From: Paenibacillus mendelii
Lineage (GTDB): Bacteria; Bacillota; Bacilli; Paenibacillales; Paenibacillaceae
Reading direction: 5' to 3'
DNA: 64,000 bases
Assembly: GCF_024498075.1 (NCBI RefSeq)
Contig: NZ_JANHOF010000015.1
Location: 94,843 to 158,842 of the forward strand
Shown: positions 8,163-17,693 of the stretch, in pieces
Layout of the letters: the number at the start of each line of letters is the position of its first letter
How positions within the stretch are numbered: the first letter of the stretch is position 1
The notes under the pieces: model-generated
Database searches by the model: none
Seen by the model: the letters and a program-made list of their open reading frames with translations, nothing else
Told to the model about the DNA's origin: nothing
Made by a program: the position numbers and the translations under genes

Positions 8163-10259
8163 TCATTCGTTTTCTTGGCACAGCATGATTTCATAGCGGT
8201 AGTCCGTATTGGGCAGCTCCAGCTCGTACCTTCCGTGACCGATTAGCCGTAATTCACCTTCATTGACCGAAGGCCTACCTGTACTGGTGAAGCGGAGCAG
8301 ACCGATGCCGGACCGATTCGTCACGACGCTCAGCCGAGTCTGATTCATGAATACCTTGATCTCGCCATCCGGTGTCGGCACCGTGCCCTCGATCCAGTCC
8401 AGATCGCCTAGCTTCGGTTCCACCAGATAACGTGAAAATCCCGGTGCTTGCGGCTGAATTCCCAGCGTATATTTGCCAAGCAGATAGATCGGGGCGGCGC
8501 CCCAGGCATGGCATAAGCTCTTGCGGTATTTGTCGCCGTACATATGGTATTGTTCCTCGATCGGCAATGCCGGGTCGTATTCCTCCCAGAAGGTTGTTGC
8601 TCCTAAGTCGAGCATCCCGCCCCAATAATCGCGCATTTCACGAAGAACGTAATCCAGCTCGCCAATCTCGCACATGGCTTCCAGCTCATAGAAGCGCATA
8701 TACGGCGTTTTGATTTTCTGGACAGAAGCATTGAGCATGACGTTCTCCCTCACGAGCTGCTTCTGATCGTCGTTCAAATAATCCAGCCGCAGCGCGAACA
8801 TGTTAGGATACTTCAATATCCGCTTGTTCAGCTGTCCGTCCAGACGCCCGTGAATCAACCCGCCTTGGTCCTCGTCCCAGAACAGCTCAAAGATACGGGT
8901 CCGCAATTCGGTGGCCAGACGATGGAAGCGTTCTCCGTTCTCCAGGTCGCCCAGCTCCTTGGCCACAATCGCCATCGTTTCCAGACTTCTACAGAACAGC
9001 AGCTGCTCCGCCGCAACCTCGCCCCTATTGTCCATATCCGCCCAATCAATGAATACCCAATCCTCCGGATGGCCTTCCATGAAGCCTTCACCGTTGCGCC
9101 GGTTCAGACAGAAGTCCATCAGGGAGAGCATCTTCGGGTAACTGGCTTCCACGAAAGATAGGTCGCCGGTCGCCATGAAATAATCGTAATACGCTATAAA
9201 CCAATAGAAGGTATAATCCATAATGGTGTTCAAATGAAGCTGTACGGGATCCTTGCCCCGCAGGGCAATCAGCGTCCGCTTCGTGACGTCTTGATCGAAG
9301 AAGACGTAGTTATTCATCAGGAAGCTCTGATAGGCATCGCCGCTCCACACCCAGCGGTCACGTTTCATACCATCGTACATGAACTCCCGCGTATTGAGAT
9401 GCAGCGTATACACGGAGACATCCCAAATTTGATTGATTCGTTCATCGGAGCAGCGGAAGCTGCCGCGGCGCTCAAGCGGCAAATATTCATAGTCATGCGT
9501 GACAGCCTCCCACGAAAGTCCTTCGTCTGCCTGCAATTGAATGTATCGGAAGGCTCTCGTCACGGGCGTTACGAATAATTGCGGCCGATCGTGGGCAATC
9601 TCGAGCTCGTCGAAGGTTTCGGCTTCTTCGCCGGCCATCGCCTCGCCGAGCGATTCGCCATAGTAGAGCCGCAGTTTCCCCTTGCCCGCCATGCCCTCGA
9701 ACCGGACGCAGCCAAACGTCTCGCGGCCAAAGTCCAGTAGGGTTGCCCCCTCTATATGCGTGACTGACACCGGCTCGAGGGATTGATAAGCAAACCGAAA
9801 GTCAGCCGGGGGATAAGCGATATCGTTCAGATTCGATGAAGCTGCCTTCACCCATTTGGCATCATAGCAGGTCACCTCCCAGCTGCCATCCGACACGATG
9901 GTTTCCCCTTCGGCATAAACAGCAGGGATCATTCGGTCATTGTATACCTTCACGGTCAGCTCATGCTTGCCTGCCGGAAGAAGCACGGAGGTGACCGGAG
10001 TGCGCTCATAGGGCGTCGGCGTCATACTGCCGTCCATATGCAGAACGAACATTCCTTGTACGGACAAGGTTAGCCGCTCGGGCTTCTCCAGCTCGAATGT
10101 CTTGCGGAAAGATACGTTGGAATATGCGGTATCAAGCCGCCAGAACGGCGGACAGATATAACCTCTGAATTGCCGCTTTACCGATACGCTCGCGTGTAGC
10201 CACAATTCGTAATCGTCCGGATACCAGATCCAGGTTGCTTTGCTCTGCTGGTTACTCAT
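8163..10259 (-). CDS. GH78-related six-hairpin glycosidase, atypical active site
   Basis: Protein of 698 residues without a signal peptide, so cytoplasmic. Beta-sandwich N-terminal domains (about 1-250) precede an (alpha/alpha)6 catalytic domain and a C-terminal beta domain. The region corresponding to the GH78 signature reads DGMKRDRWVWSGD (about residue 295) instead of DxPxRDERxGWxGD, so the usual general-acid Glu is missing. The second acidic motif, FWEEYDP (about 556), is present. It may act on a related rhamnoside or uronide, or work through other residues. AAAGGAGAC precedes the ATG, which overlaps the previous stop as ATGA. Confidence 0.82.
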   Translation of the reverse strand: MSNQQSKATWIWYPDDYELWLHASVSVKRQFRGYICPPFWRLDTAYSNVSFRKTFELEKPERLTLSVQGMFVLHMDGSMTPTPYERTPVTSVLLPAGKHELTVKVYNDRMIPAVYAEGETIVSDGSWEVTCYDAKWVKAASSNLNDIAYPPADFRFAYQSLEPVSVTHIEGATLLDFGRETFGCVRFEGMAGKGKLRLYYGESLGEAMAGEEAETFDELEIAHDRPQLFVTPVTRAFRYIQLQADEGLSWEAVTHDYEYLPLERRGSFRCSDERINQIWDVSVYTLHLNTREFMYDGMKRDRWVWSGDAYQSFLMNNYVFFDQDVTKRTLIALRGKDPVQLHLNTIMDYTFYWFIAYYDYFMATGDLSFVEASYPKMLSLMDFCLNRRNGEGFMEGHPEDWVFIDWADMDNRGEVAAEQLLFCRSLETMAIVAKELGDLENGERFHRLATELRTRIFELFWDEDQGGLIHGRLDGQLNKRILKYPNMFALRLDYLNDDQKQLVRENVMLNASVQKIKTPYMRFYELEAMCEIGELDYVLREMRDYWGGMLDLGATTFWEEYDPALPIEEQYHMYGDKYRKSLCHAWGAAPIYLLGKYTLGIQPQAPGFSRYLVEPKLGDLDWIEGTVPTPDGEIKVFMNQTRLSVVTNRSGIGLLRFTSTGRPSVNEGELRLIGHGRYELELPNTDYRYEIMLCQENE

Positions 10260-13200
10260 GAGTTGTCTCCTTTATAGACCTTGATCTGATATTGTCCAGA
10301 GCCCGCGTGGATATGAAGCGCATCGCTGCTCCGCTTAAGAACGGTCCACCCGCTGCCGGCTTCCTTCAGCGCCTCCGTTTCGAATTCGGTTTGCTCCTGG
10401 CTTGCGCCAATGGAACGACCGTCGATCATAACGGTATCCCCCGGCTTTGCGGGAACGACGATTTCCGCAGTCGTGTTGACCGGAATTCCCACGTTCATCG
10501 TGCCAACGTTCACATCTTGCCGCCATTCACTGCCGATAAAGCCATACAGCGACTTAAAGCGGCAGGCTACATGCGTGAAACCTCCGCCCATAATCGGACG
10601 GATCAAGAAGCGTTGGAACCCGCTGGCGCCTTCTGCCAGATCAATGCCGGCCAAGTACCGATAGAGCCACTCCCCGACGGAGCCCAGCGCATAATGGTTG
10701 AAGGAGTTCATCTCCGGATCTTGGAAGCCCCTCTCTTCGTTCCAGCCATCCCAGCGCTCCCACATCGTCGTTGCTCCATTACGAACCGGATACAGCCAGG
10801 AGGGGAACGATTCTTGAAGCAGCAGTCGAAGCGCTGTCTCCTGTTCCCCATGCTCCGATAGAGCGGCCAATATATAACTGACACCCATGAAGCCGGTGGT
10901 CAGATGCCAATCGTTGCGTTCAATCTCATCTTTCAGCCGCGACACAGCGGCAGGTATCGTCGCTTCCGGCAGTAGGCCGATCATGAGTGCCAGCACGTAG
11001 GCTGTCTGAGTCCCGCTTACGACACTGCCGTCCTCCAACACATGGCGCTTCTGGAACGAATCCTTCAGTCGTATGAATAAATCCGAATATTCCTCCGCAT
11101 CTCGCTCTGCGCCGATCGCGCCGGCCATAGCGGCCATCAGCTTTACGCTGTAAGCGAAGAATGCGGCGTTGATCAGCCCTTTAGGCGTTTCAGCGCCATA
11201 TGCAAGATGATCGCCAAACGTCTCCGTTCTGCGAACCAGCTGCTCGTCGCAATCCGACAGCAGATATTCAATCCACTTCTTCATGCTGGCATAGTTCGCT
11301 TCAATGAACCGCTTATCTCCGTATACCTGGTACATCGTCCATGGAATAATGACGCCTCCATCGCCGAAAAAGACAAAGCCCGCACCGAGATCCCTGACGT
11401 CAGGAGCGACATTCGGATAGGCGCCGTCGCCGCGCTGAGCATCGCGAATATCTGTCAGCCACTTGGTGTAGAAACCGGCGCTGTTCATGTTGTACGTAGC
11501 CGTCCTTGCGAACGCATGCGCATCTCCGGTCCAGCCTAGCCGCTCGTCCCGCTGCGGACAATCAAGTGGAAGGCCGATGAAATTTCCCCGCTGGCTCCAG
11601 CGAATGTTGTCAAGCAGGCGATTGACAAGCGGATGCGAGGTCTTCATCTCGCCGACTTCCTCCAGGTCGGAGTGGATGACAATCCCTGTGACTTTATCGA
11701 TGGTTAATTCCCCATGGTAGCCTTCGATTTCAATATACTGAAACCCATGATAGGTAAATGCGGGCTCGTACGCCTCATCTGCCGTTCCATTCAGAATATA
11801 GGTATCGGCCTGTTTCGCCGAACGAAGGTTCGCCGTATAGAGCCGCCCTTCCGGTGTCAGCCGCTCTGCATATCGGATGCGCACCTGTGAACCTTGCCGT
11901 CCGGATACCCCGAGCCTGATCCGGCCAACCATGTTCTGGCCCATGTCGAGCTGATAGATCGACGCCCCGATCCGCTTGATCGATACCGGTATAAGCTTGC
12001 GTGTAGGCCGGATGGCCGGACCTACTGCTGCGGTCATTCGGCCGCCGGGAACCGTATCGAGCAAGACCGCATTTCGCCAAGCGGGAGGTGCCAATTCAAG
12101 CCGCGCATCATAGGTTTCGCCCATGAAGAAATCCGCCGAAACGACGGGGCTCTCTGCCGTTTGCCAATCCTCGTCTGTATAGTGAATCTCAGTGGACCCG
12201 TCTAAGTAAGCTATATGCAGCTCCGCCCGGCACGCCACCTTCGCACCATAATGATAGGGCCCGAATATACCCAGCAGCCCTGCATACCAGCCTGATCCGA
12301 CGGTGGCTTCGAGCCGGTTATTGCCTTCTTGCAAGGATCCGGTGACGTCATAGGTTTGATAGGGAATGCGATTACGATAATCCGTCCAGCCTGGAGCGAA
12401 TGCGTCGCGGCTGACAGGCTCGTCATTCAGTTGGCATTGATAGATGCCTAGAGACGATATATACAGACGGGCTTGGGACACCCCGGACCGGACCTTGAAC
12501 GATTTGCCGAATCTGGGATTGGGTCCATAGCCTTTGTTCACGGGATAGACAATCCGCTTGTATCTCGCCCATTCCTCATGACCGAAGCGACCGATTTGAA
12601 CCGGAGCATGCCAATGATCATCCCTATACCCAGCCTGGTTCCAACCATCCTCATAACGGTCTAATACTTTCCACTCTGGCGCTTCGGTCGAATATTGAAG
12701 CGTTCGTCCATCGGATTGGGTCAGGTGAAGGACCGCGATGAACCCCTTCTTCTCCCCATCCGAGCTGCACGCCACAACGTTATCACCAAGCTGCAGCAGC
12801 TCGGCAATATCCAGCGTAACCGTCTGTTCGTAAGGAAAATAGAGACCTTCGCTTTGTCCATTAACATAGATGTAATTGGAATCCGCTGCATAGATGTGAA
12901 GCTTCGCTTCGGTCCATTCCTCCGCGAGAGGGAACGCCAGGCGAAAATAACGTTTCGCCGCTCCCCTGCCTGAAGCTCCTCCTTGGGAGACGGATGATTC
13001 AGCGTTAGAAGCTTCGTCATCCGCATCCCATATCACGGGAATGCCGGACAAAAGGTCAGGCTCCGGGAACGGATCCTTCAGGAAGGATGCGGTTATCCAG
13101 CTGCCCTGCCACTCCGAATCCTCCATGAACCCGGTCTCCCAGTAGGCGGGATCGCTCCAGCCAGATTCCTCGCCACTCTGATCCCATATCTTAACTTTCC

Positions 13201-13468
13201 AGTAATAACGGGTACATGAGTCGAGCTCATGCCCTGCGTAGATAATGTGCTGGCTTTGTGCAGATTCAACGCGGCCTGTATCCCATACAACGCCGGTCTG
13301 CTGATCGATCAGCTCGAGTCTACTTGCGACAATGATCCGGTAAGCCGTTTGATGACAGCCGCGCGCACCCCCTTCAGCGTGCAGCATCCAGCCCAAACCT
13401 GGCTCTCTAGTATCGATGCCAATCGGATTCTGTACATAATCCACGGTCAATGCTTCTATTGTTAACAT
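10256..13468 (-). CDS. Alpha-L-rhamnosidase (GH78)
   Basis: Releases terminal L-rhamnose from oligosaccharides or glycosides. At 1070 residues it has the full GH78 layout: an N-terminal fibronectin-like domain (about 1-130), a jelly-roll rhamnose-binding-like domain, a second beta domain (about 320-520), the (alpha/alpha)6 barrel (about 610-960) and a C-terminal beta-sandwich. The catalytic signature DCPQRDERLGWTGD lies near 636 and the second acid (MWERWDGW) near 903. No signal peptide is seen, so it probably acts inside the cell on imported oligosaccharides. AAAGGAG lies 14 nt before the ATG, which is longer than usual. It follows the isomerase-like gene by 37 bp and overlaps the next gene by 4 bp. 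Confidence 0.92.
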   Translation of the reverse strand: MLTIEALTVDYVQNPIGIDTREPGLGWMLHAEGGARGCHQTAYRIIVASRLELIDQQTGVVWDTGRVESAQSQHIIYAGHELDSCTRYYWKVKIWDQSGEESGWSDPAYWETGFMEDSEWQGSWITASFLKDPFPEPDLLSGIPVIWDADDEASNAESSVSQGGASGRGAAKRYFRLAFPLAEEWTEAKLHIYAADSNYIYVNGQSEGLYFPYEQTVTLDIAELLQLGDNVVACSSDGEKKGFIAVLHLTQSDGRTLQYSTEAPEWKVLDRYEDGWNQAGYRDDHWHAPVQIGRFGHEEWARYKRIVYPVNKGYGPNPRFGKSFKVRSGVSQARLYISSLGIYQCQLNDEPVSRDAFAPGWTDYRNRIPYQTYDVTGSLQEGNNRLEATVGSGWYAGLLGIFGPYHYGAKVACRAELHIAYLDGSTEIHYTDEDWQTAESPVVSADFFMGETYDARLELAPPAWRNAVLLDTVPGGRMTAAVGPAIRPTRKLIPVSIKRIGASIYQLDMGQNMVGRIRLGVSGRQGSQVRIRYAERLTPEGRLYTANLRSAKQADTYILNGTADEAYEPAFTYHGFQYIEIEGYHGELTIDKVTGIVIHSDLEEVGEMKTSHPLVNRLLDNIRWSQRGNFIGLPLDCPQRDERLGWTGDAHAFARTATYNMNSAGFYTKWLTDIRDAQRGDGAYPNVAPDVRDLGAGFVFFGDGGVIIPWTMYQVYGDKRFIEANYASMKKWIEYLLSDCDEQLVRRTETFGDHLAYGAETPKGLINAAFFAYSVKLMAAMAGAIGAERDAEEYSDLFIRLKDSFQKRHVLEDGSVVSGTQTAYVLALMIGLLPEATIPAAVSRLKDEIERNDWHLTTGFMGVSYILAALSEHGEQETALRLLLQESFPSWLYPVRNGATTMWERWDGWNEERGFQDPEMNSFNHYALGSVGEWLYRYLAGIDLAEGASGFQRFLIRPIMGGGFTHVACRFKSLYGFIGSEWRQDVNVGTMNVGIPVNTTAEIVVPAKPGDTVMIDGRSIGASQEQTEFETEALKEAGSGWTVLKRSSDALHIHAGSGQYQIKVYKGDNS

Positions 13469-13505
13469 ATTGCGGATAATCGCTCCTTTGCCGATGTCGA
13501 TCAGC

Positions 13506-14489
13506 TTATATAGACGATACTAGCAGCTTGCGGAGATAGGCTGTGATCTCCGGAGAGTTTCCGTGCCGGAACATCCGCTCGATCTGTTCCTCAGGAATCG
13601 AATCGGCCAGCTTGACGAATGCTTCCATCGCATTGACCCCTTCTCGCACAGCCTCTAGTCCGTCCTCCCGATAAGGATACTGATCGATTGACAACCACCC
13701 GTCATATTGGGTCCGCTTCAGCCAGTAAAAGAATTCGAGCGTCTCGATCGTGTGGACGCTTCCTACGATCATATCGTCATCCCAATGCCTGTAGTTATCG
13801 TTCATATGCACGTGGAACAGCTTGTTGCCGTATTTCTTCAATAGAGCTACAGAATCCGCCGGCGTCTCATAGGCATTGAGTGCATGACCGAAATCGATGG
13901 TCACGCCGACGTTGTCACTGCCCGTTTCCTGTGCAATCAGCAGCGCGTTAGCGGCTGTGCTTAGATAACTATGCGTCCGTGGCTCCTTGATCTTATATTC
14001 GAGACTAATTCGGACATCAGACCGATAGCGGCTTACTTCCTTTACCCCTTCGGCGAACCAATCCCGCTCCTGAATATAATCCGCTTGGAATAAATAATCA
14101 TAGCCATCCTGACCGGGCCATAAGGAAATCAAATTCCCGCCCAGCTCGACCGCAGCATCAATCATTTCTTTGGTATGGGCGACAGCCGCGTTCCGCATAG
14201 CAGGATCCTTGGCCGCAAAGCTGCCGTGCTTCCACTTCATCTGTCCGAAGTGGTCGGGGATAATGGATACAAGCTGAAGCTCATAGTGCTCCAACAACCC
14301 CTTGAGCTCAGCCACATTCGATTCCGTTACATGCCATGTACCGACTAGCTCGACACCGGTCACTTGGGGAATTTGCGCCACGCGAGCGAAGAGTTCTTCG
14401 ATCGTATATGGCGGACCATACCCATCGGCGACGAAACGATCCGAGCAGGAACCTACATTCGACAAAATCACAGCATACTTTGGCTTCAT
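13506..14489 (-). CDS. Xylose-isomerase-like TIM-barrel sugar isomerase/epimerase
   Basis: First gene of the rhamnose operon, 327 residues. It has the AP-endonuclease-2/xylose-isomerase-like barrel, with likely metal ligands in ISLEYK, VTIDFGHA and HVHMNDN. No canonical RhaA is present in the window, so this protein may be the enzyme that isomerises L-rhamnose to L-rhamnulose, as distant members of this fold do. An epimerase role is equally compatible. GGAG 8 nt before the ATG at 14489 favours that start over the one ten codons upstream. It is read from a promoter at 14562-14590. Confidence 0.8.
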   Translation of the reverse strand: MKPKYAVILSNVGSCSDRFVADGYGPPYTIEELFARVAQIPQVTGVELVGTWHVTESNVAELKGLLEHYELQLVSIIPDHFGQMKWKHGSFAAKDPAMRNAAVAHTKEMIDAAVELGGNLISLWPGQDGYDYLFQADYIQERDWFAEGVKEVSRYRSDVRISLEYKIKEPRTHSYLSTAANALLIAQETGSDNVGVTIDFGHALNAYETPADSVALLKKYGNKLFHVHMNDNYRHWDDDMIVGSVHTIETLEFFYWLKRTQYDGWLSIDQYPYREDGLEAVREGVNAMEAFVKLADSIPEEQIERMFRHGNSPEITAYLRKLLVSSI

Positions 14490-14561
14490 ATTTTTCACTC
14501 CTCGATTCAATTTTCTCATGACTGATCCACGACGAGACGGTGTGCGCCACGTTATACCTTA

Positions 14562-14590
14562 AGTCTAATGGAGGAATCCGGTCATGTATT
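14562..14590 (-). promoter_or_regulatory. Rhamnose operon promoter
   Basis: On the minus strand AATACA (14585-14590) and TAGACT (14562-14567) are 17 bp apart, giving a start point about 65 nt before the first gene. The weak -35 suggests activator dependence. The same GGTAAATACA block, a CCGG in the spacer and the same 17-bp spacing recur at 44664-44692 before the giant secreted protein gene. Confidence 0.6.
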
Positions 14591-14653
14591 TACCTTATGT
14601 TTGAAAGATTGTCAGGCTTGACTTGCCGTTTCAAGCGGCAAAAGCCAATCGGA

Positions 14654-14669
14654 TTTGCACAATATGCAA
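14654..14669. promoter_or_regulatory. Candidate activator site, copy 1
   Basis: TTTGCACAATATGCAA contains 5-bp inverted arms (TTGCA/TGCAA) around a 5-bp centre. It lies 63 bp upstream of the -35 of the rhamnose operon. An identical 16-mer lies 62 bp upstream of the matching promoter at 44664-44692. From 14670 to 15091 I see no gene; the open frames there lack ribosome-binding sites. Confidence 0.55.
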
Positions 14670-15091
14670 ATGGGAAAATGACCGCACTGAATGGAGACAT
14701 TCGTTCGTCAGCCTTACCCAAGGCCGTAGGTTCAGTTTCTTGTTCCTACTACTAGCTTTACTACTAAAACAACAAAAAAAGTCCCCAAGGTAACCTGGAG
14801 ACTGAAAAAAACAGTACGAAGCACGATAGTGTACCGGCAAAGAACAACGTGTTCCTGCGATTTAATGCGGTTCGATGCCAGATGCACCTTCCCTATTACG
14901 AATATTAATAACATTAATAGTTAATGCTATGAATGCTTGATTTACATTTGTTCCGATAATGAGGCTGCTTGGAACTACGATGAACCGGCACTGGCCACTC
15001 TCCTCACGGGGGCGCGACGGCTAAACTCTGGAATCGCCTTAACGTCTCTATCAGGCAGATGGACAACAACTAGATACACCGAGATAATAAA

Positions 15092-15125
15092 AAGAATAAC
15101 CCTCCGGGTATGGAGGGTTATTCTT
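15092..15125 (-). terminator. Terminator of vWA lipoprotein gene
   Basis: A perfect 14-bp stem (AAGAATAACCCTCC / GGAGGGTTATTCTT) with a 6-nt loop is followed on the minus strand by TTTTTATTAT. It lies 11 bp after the stop codon of the gene ending at 15136. Confidence 0.9.
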
Positions 15126-15135
15126 ATGTGCGCGA

Positions 15136-16545
15136 TTAGCCTTTATTATTTTTCTTGCTTGTCAATTCGTTAACTTGCTTATTTCCTTCATCGATAATAT
15201 CGTCGTAAACCTTATTTCCGTTTTTAGAAACTTCTTCATATAAACGTTTACCGGTATCGCGAGCGTAAGTCCAGGCGAAATTTTTGCGTTCCGTAATCGA
15301 TGTAAGGAGCTCGCTGCGGGGAAAGGCTTTTCCATTCTTCGTTTCTAGATAGGTTAGGGCGGCCAACAAATTAGCATTTTCTTTGTTCACAAGACCTTGC
15401 ATCGTTTCTTGTGTTTTATTGATGGTTCCCTGTTTCGTTTCTTTTTTAATATTTGCCTCCCCGGCTCCTTTCTCTTTCCATAACGTCCACTCGCCCCGTA
15501 ATTTATCATACGTTTTATCCAGATATTTTTTGAGTGCCTCGTCATTATCAACGGAAATAAATTCGCCGCCACCGGATGTTGCAACCTGTCGAAGCAGTTT
15601 TTGTCCTTCATGATCCACATCAAAACCAATGATATTGACAACAGTTTTCACTTTTGCTTGATTAAGCTCTTTTGCGATTTGTACGGGATTTCCTCCACAG
15701 GTTTCAATTCCATCACTCACTACATATACGATCGAATTGGTTGTCTCGGGATTGATATCTTGTTTTACAGATTTCAGCGCATTCGCAATAGGTGTCCATC
15801 CAGCAGGCTTAACACCTTGTAGGACTGTCTTGATTTGGTTTGTCTCTTCACCTTGACCATGGAAGATTTCTTCTGTACTTTTACAAGATACTTCTTTATC
15901 TTTTTTATTTCCTGTTCCCTTATGCCCATATACGCGCAAAGATACCTCTGCATTTTCAGGCATTTTTTCTGCGAAGCTCAGAATAGCTTCTTTAGCTGAA
16001 TCCATTTTTGATTTACCTGCGATCTCTGCTTTCATACTGCCACTGGCATCAAGCAAGATTGAAATGTGCAGCTTCCTGCTTGATGGTAGTGTAATCTTAG
16101 CACTGGGCCGTTGATTGTTTACTTTAATTTCGGTTTCAAAATTAATGAAAGTAGTCACATAAGGGCGATAGTCTTCAGCTAATAAGAGCAATAGCTCTTC
16201 TTCATATTGATCAGCTGTCAAATCCGGTGATAATTGATCTAGTGCCGCTTGGACGTTCTGTTCATTGTAGTTGGAACCGGCAAACTGTCCTGGTGGTTTC
16301 ATTAGTATTTGTTCATCTGTTAAGGTAGTCTGCGGATCACTTTGACCTGGATCTGTAGGGCTCTGAAGATCTGAGTTGGGCTCATGTTGATCTGAATCTG
16401 ACGGATTCTGAATTTCCGAGGGTGCATTACTTTGGTTTGAATCCGTTGTGTCCTGAATTGTTGGGGCGGTCTTTTCTGGTTCTTGACTACAACCTGCAAG
16501 GAATACAAGTAACGTTACAAAGATAAAGACGGAACTTCGAATCAT
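15136..16545 (-). CDS. von Willebrand factor A domain lipoprotein
   Basis: Lipoprotein of 469 residues: signal peptide with lipobox LAGC (Cys near 19), then a low-complexity linker rich in S, D, P, Q and N (about 20-85). The vWA domain (about 155-355) has an intact metal-ion-dependent adhesion site: DASGSM, the Thr of GWTPIANAL and the Asp of VSDGIETC. A charged C-terminal region rich in K, E and N follows. Such proteins are usually held on the outer face of the membrane and bind other proteins through the metal site. GGAGGTG precedes the ATG. It is divergent from the FHA regulator gene. Its role is unknown; a cell-envelope function fits the neighbouring PBP gene. Confidence 0.85.
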   Translation of the reverse strand: MIRSSVFIFVTLLVFLAGCSQEPEKTAPTIQDTTDSNQSNAPSEIQNPSDSDQHEPNSDLQSPTDPGQSDPQTTLTDEQILMKPPGQFAGSNYNEQNVQAALDQLSPDLTADQYEEELLLLLAEDYRPYVTTFINFETEIKVNNQRPSAKITLPSSRKLHISILLDASGSMKAEIAGKSKMDSAKEAILSFAEKMPENAEVSLRVYGHKGTGNKKDKEVSCKSTEEIFHGQGEETNQIKTVLQGVKPAGWTPIANALKSVKQDINPETTNSIVYVVSDGIETCGGNPVQIAKELNQAKVKTVVNIIGFDVDHEGQKLLRQVATSGGGEFISVDNDEALKKYLDKTYDKLRGEWTLWKEKGAGEANIKKETKQGTINKTQETMQGLVNKENANLLAALTYLETKNGKAFPRSELLTSITERKNFAWTYARDTGKRLYEEVSKNGNKVYDDIIDEGNKQVNELTSKKNNKG

Positions 16546-17000
16546 CTATTCACCTCCGATTACTAACATTTCATTATAATACTAGATTATTTTCACTATT
16601 CTCAAGCTGCCCCCTTCAATAAACTCGATTAGGCGCCATCCCCTTTTGGGAAAATTCTTTTGCAGGTCACTCCTTCTGACGGATACATGTACAAAAATGT
16701 TTCATTGTCTCCGGAATTTTGATTCAATTGTTTTTCTGCCGAAAATCAGCCGCGTTAGAAAGGTGATTTGCAAAGCTATTCACTTGAGCAATTAAGGTAT
16801 ATTACCGCTCCAGAGATTTGGTCAATCAGACTCGATCAAGTACTGTAGAAAATAAGTGAATGGGAAGCTTGGGGGAATAACAATGAATACTAGTCCATTT
16901 ATGTAAGTATCAGACGTAACATTTTTCAATACTCTTTCGTTATAGTTGATAGAATCTCCAGATTCTTCTGTCAACCCTATATAGATGCGAGGGAATACAT
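16546..17000. promoter_or_regulatory. Divergent intergenic region, vWA / FHA genes
   Basis: A minus-strand TATAAT at 16573-16578 is the likely -10 of the vWA gene. On the plus strand, a GGGGGA ribosome-binding site precedes a seven-codon frame (ATG at 16883, MNTSPFM, stop 16904-16906) that could be a leader peptide of the FHA gene or chance. No long gene fits in this 455-bp region. Confidence 0.35.
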
Positions 17001-17693
17001 ATGAGTTTAACTTCTTGTTTGGTTGTTTTACGCGGATTTCCTTTTGACGAAGGGACAACGCTCCCGATCCAGCGCAATAACATCATCATCGGAAGAAAAG
17101 ATAAGCAGTGGGTGCCCGATATTGGTTTTGACAATATATTTATTTCCAGGAAGCAGGCTTCGATTTTCAACGAGAACGGCTATTATTATATGATGGATCT
17201 GGAAAGCAAGCATGGATCGGAGATCAATGGAGTCCGGTTAATCCCGTGTGTCCCCACACTGCTCCGAACCTCCGACCATATTTCCTTCGCCAAAGGAGCC
17301 ATCTTGCTAACTTTCTCCACGGAGATGTGGGAAGAAACGATGGATTACATCCCTTCCTCACAGCAACCGGATTTGTTGGTTGAATATAAGATGGATCCGG
17401 TGAGACAAACCGTTCTGCTTCATGACCAGATCTATCATTTTTCCAATAAGGAATACAAATGTCTGGAGCTGCTGGCGAGCAAGGTGCATCAATTCGTCGG
17501 GAAAGATGAGATTATCCGTTATGTCTGGCCGGAAAGAACCGTCTTGGACAATGTCCCTTCCGTCAGCTCCGAAGAGGTAAATTCCCTGCTCTATCGATTA
17601 CGCAAAAAGACAGATAACGGGATAAATATCGAAAGTATTCGAGGTAAAGGCTATATACTTACCTTTGCAAGACATGTTGAAAAATCCGTTTGA
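17001..17693 (+). CDS. FHA domain / OmpR-type winged-helix fusion regulator
   Basis: Predicted transcription factor of 230 residues. Residues about 20-105 form a forkhead-associated domain: IIIGRKD, FISRKQASI and DLESKHGSEINGVRL keep the Gly-Arg, Ser-Arg and Asn-Gly of phosphothreonine-binding FHA domains, although the usual His after SR is Gln. Residues about 130-225 form an OmpR/PhoB-type winged helix (FSNKEYKCLELLA, NSLLYRLRKK, IRGKGYIL). An FHA domain replaces the usual receiver, so input may come from a Ser/Thr kinase; none is in the window. GAGGGA stands 7 nt before the ATG. The 3' end overlaps the convergent PBP gene by 35 bp. Likely targets are the adjacent envelope genes (inference). 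Confidence 0.85.
   Translation: MSLTSCLVVLRGFPFDEGTTLPIQRNNIIIGRKDKQWVPDIGFDNIFISRKQASIFNENGYYYMMDLESKHGSEINGVRLIPCVPTLLRTSDHISFAKGAILLTFSTEMWEETMDYIPSSQQPDLLVEYKMDPVRQTVLLHDQIYHFSNKEYKCLELLASKVHQFVGKDEIIRYVWPERTVLDNVPSVSSEEVNSLLYRLRKKTDNGINIESIRGKGYILTFARHVEKSV

Noticed and set aside
14540..15173. Several open frames of 60-80 codons on both strands
   Set aside because: None has a ribosome-binding site or protein-like composition; the interval holds the rhamnose promoter region and a terminator.
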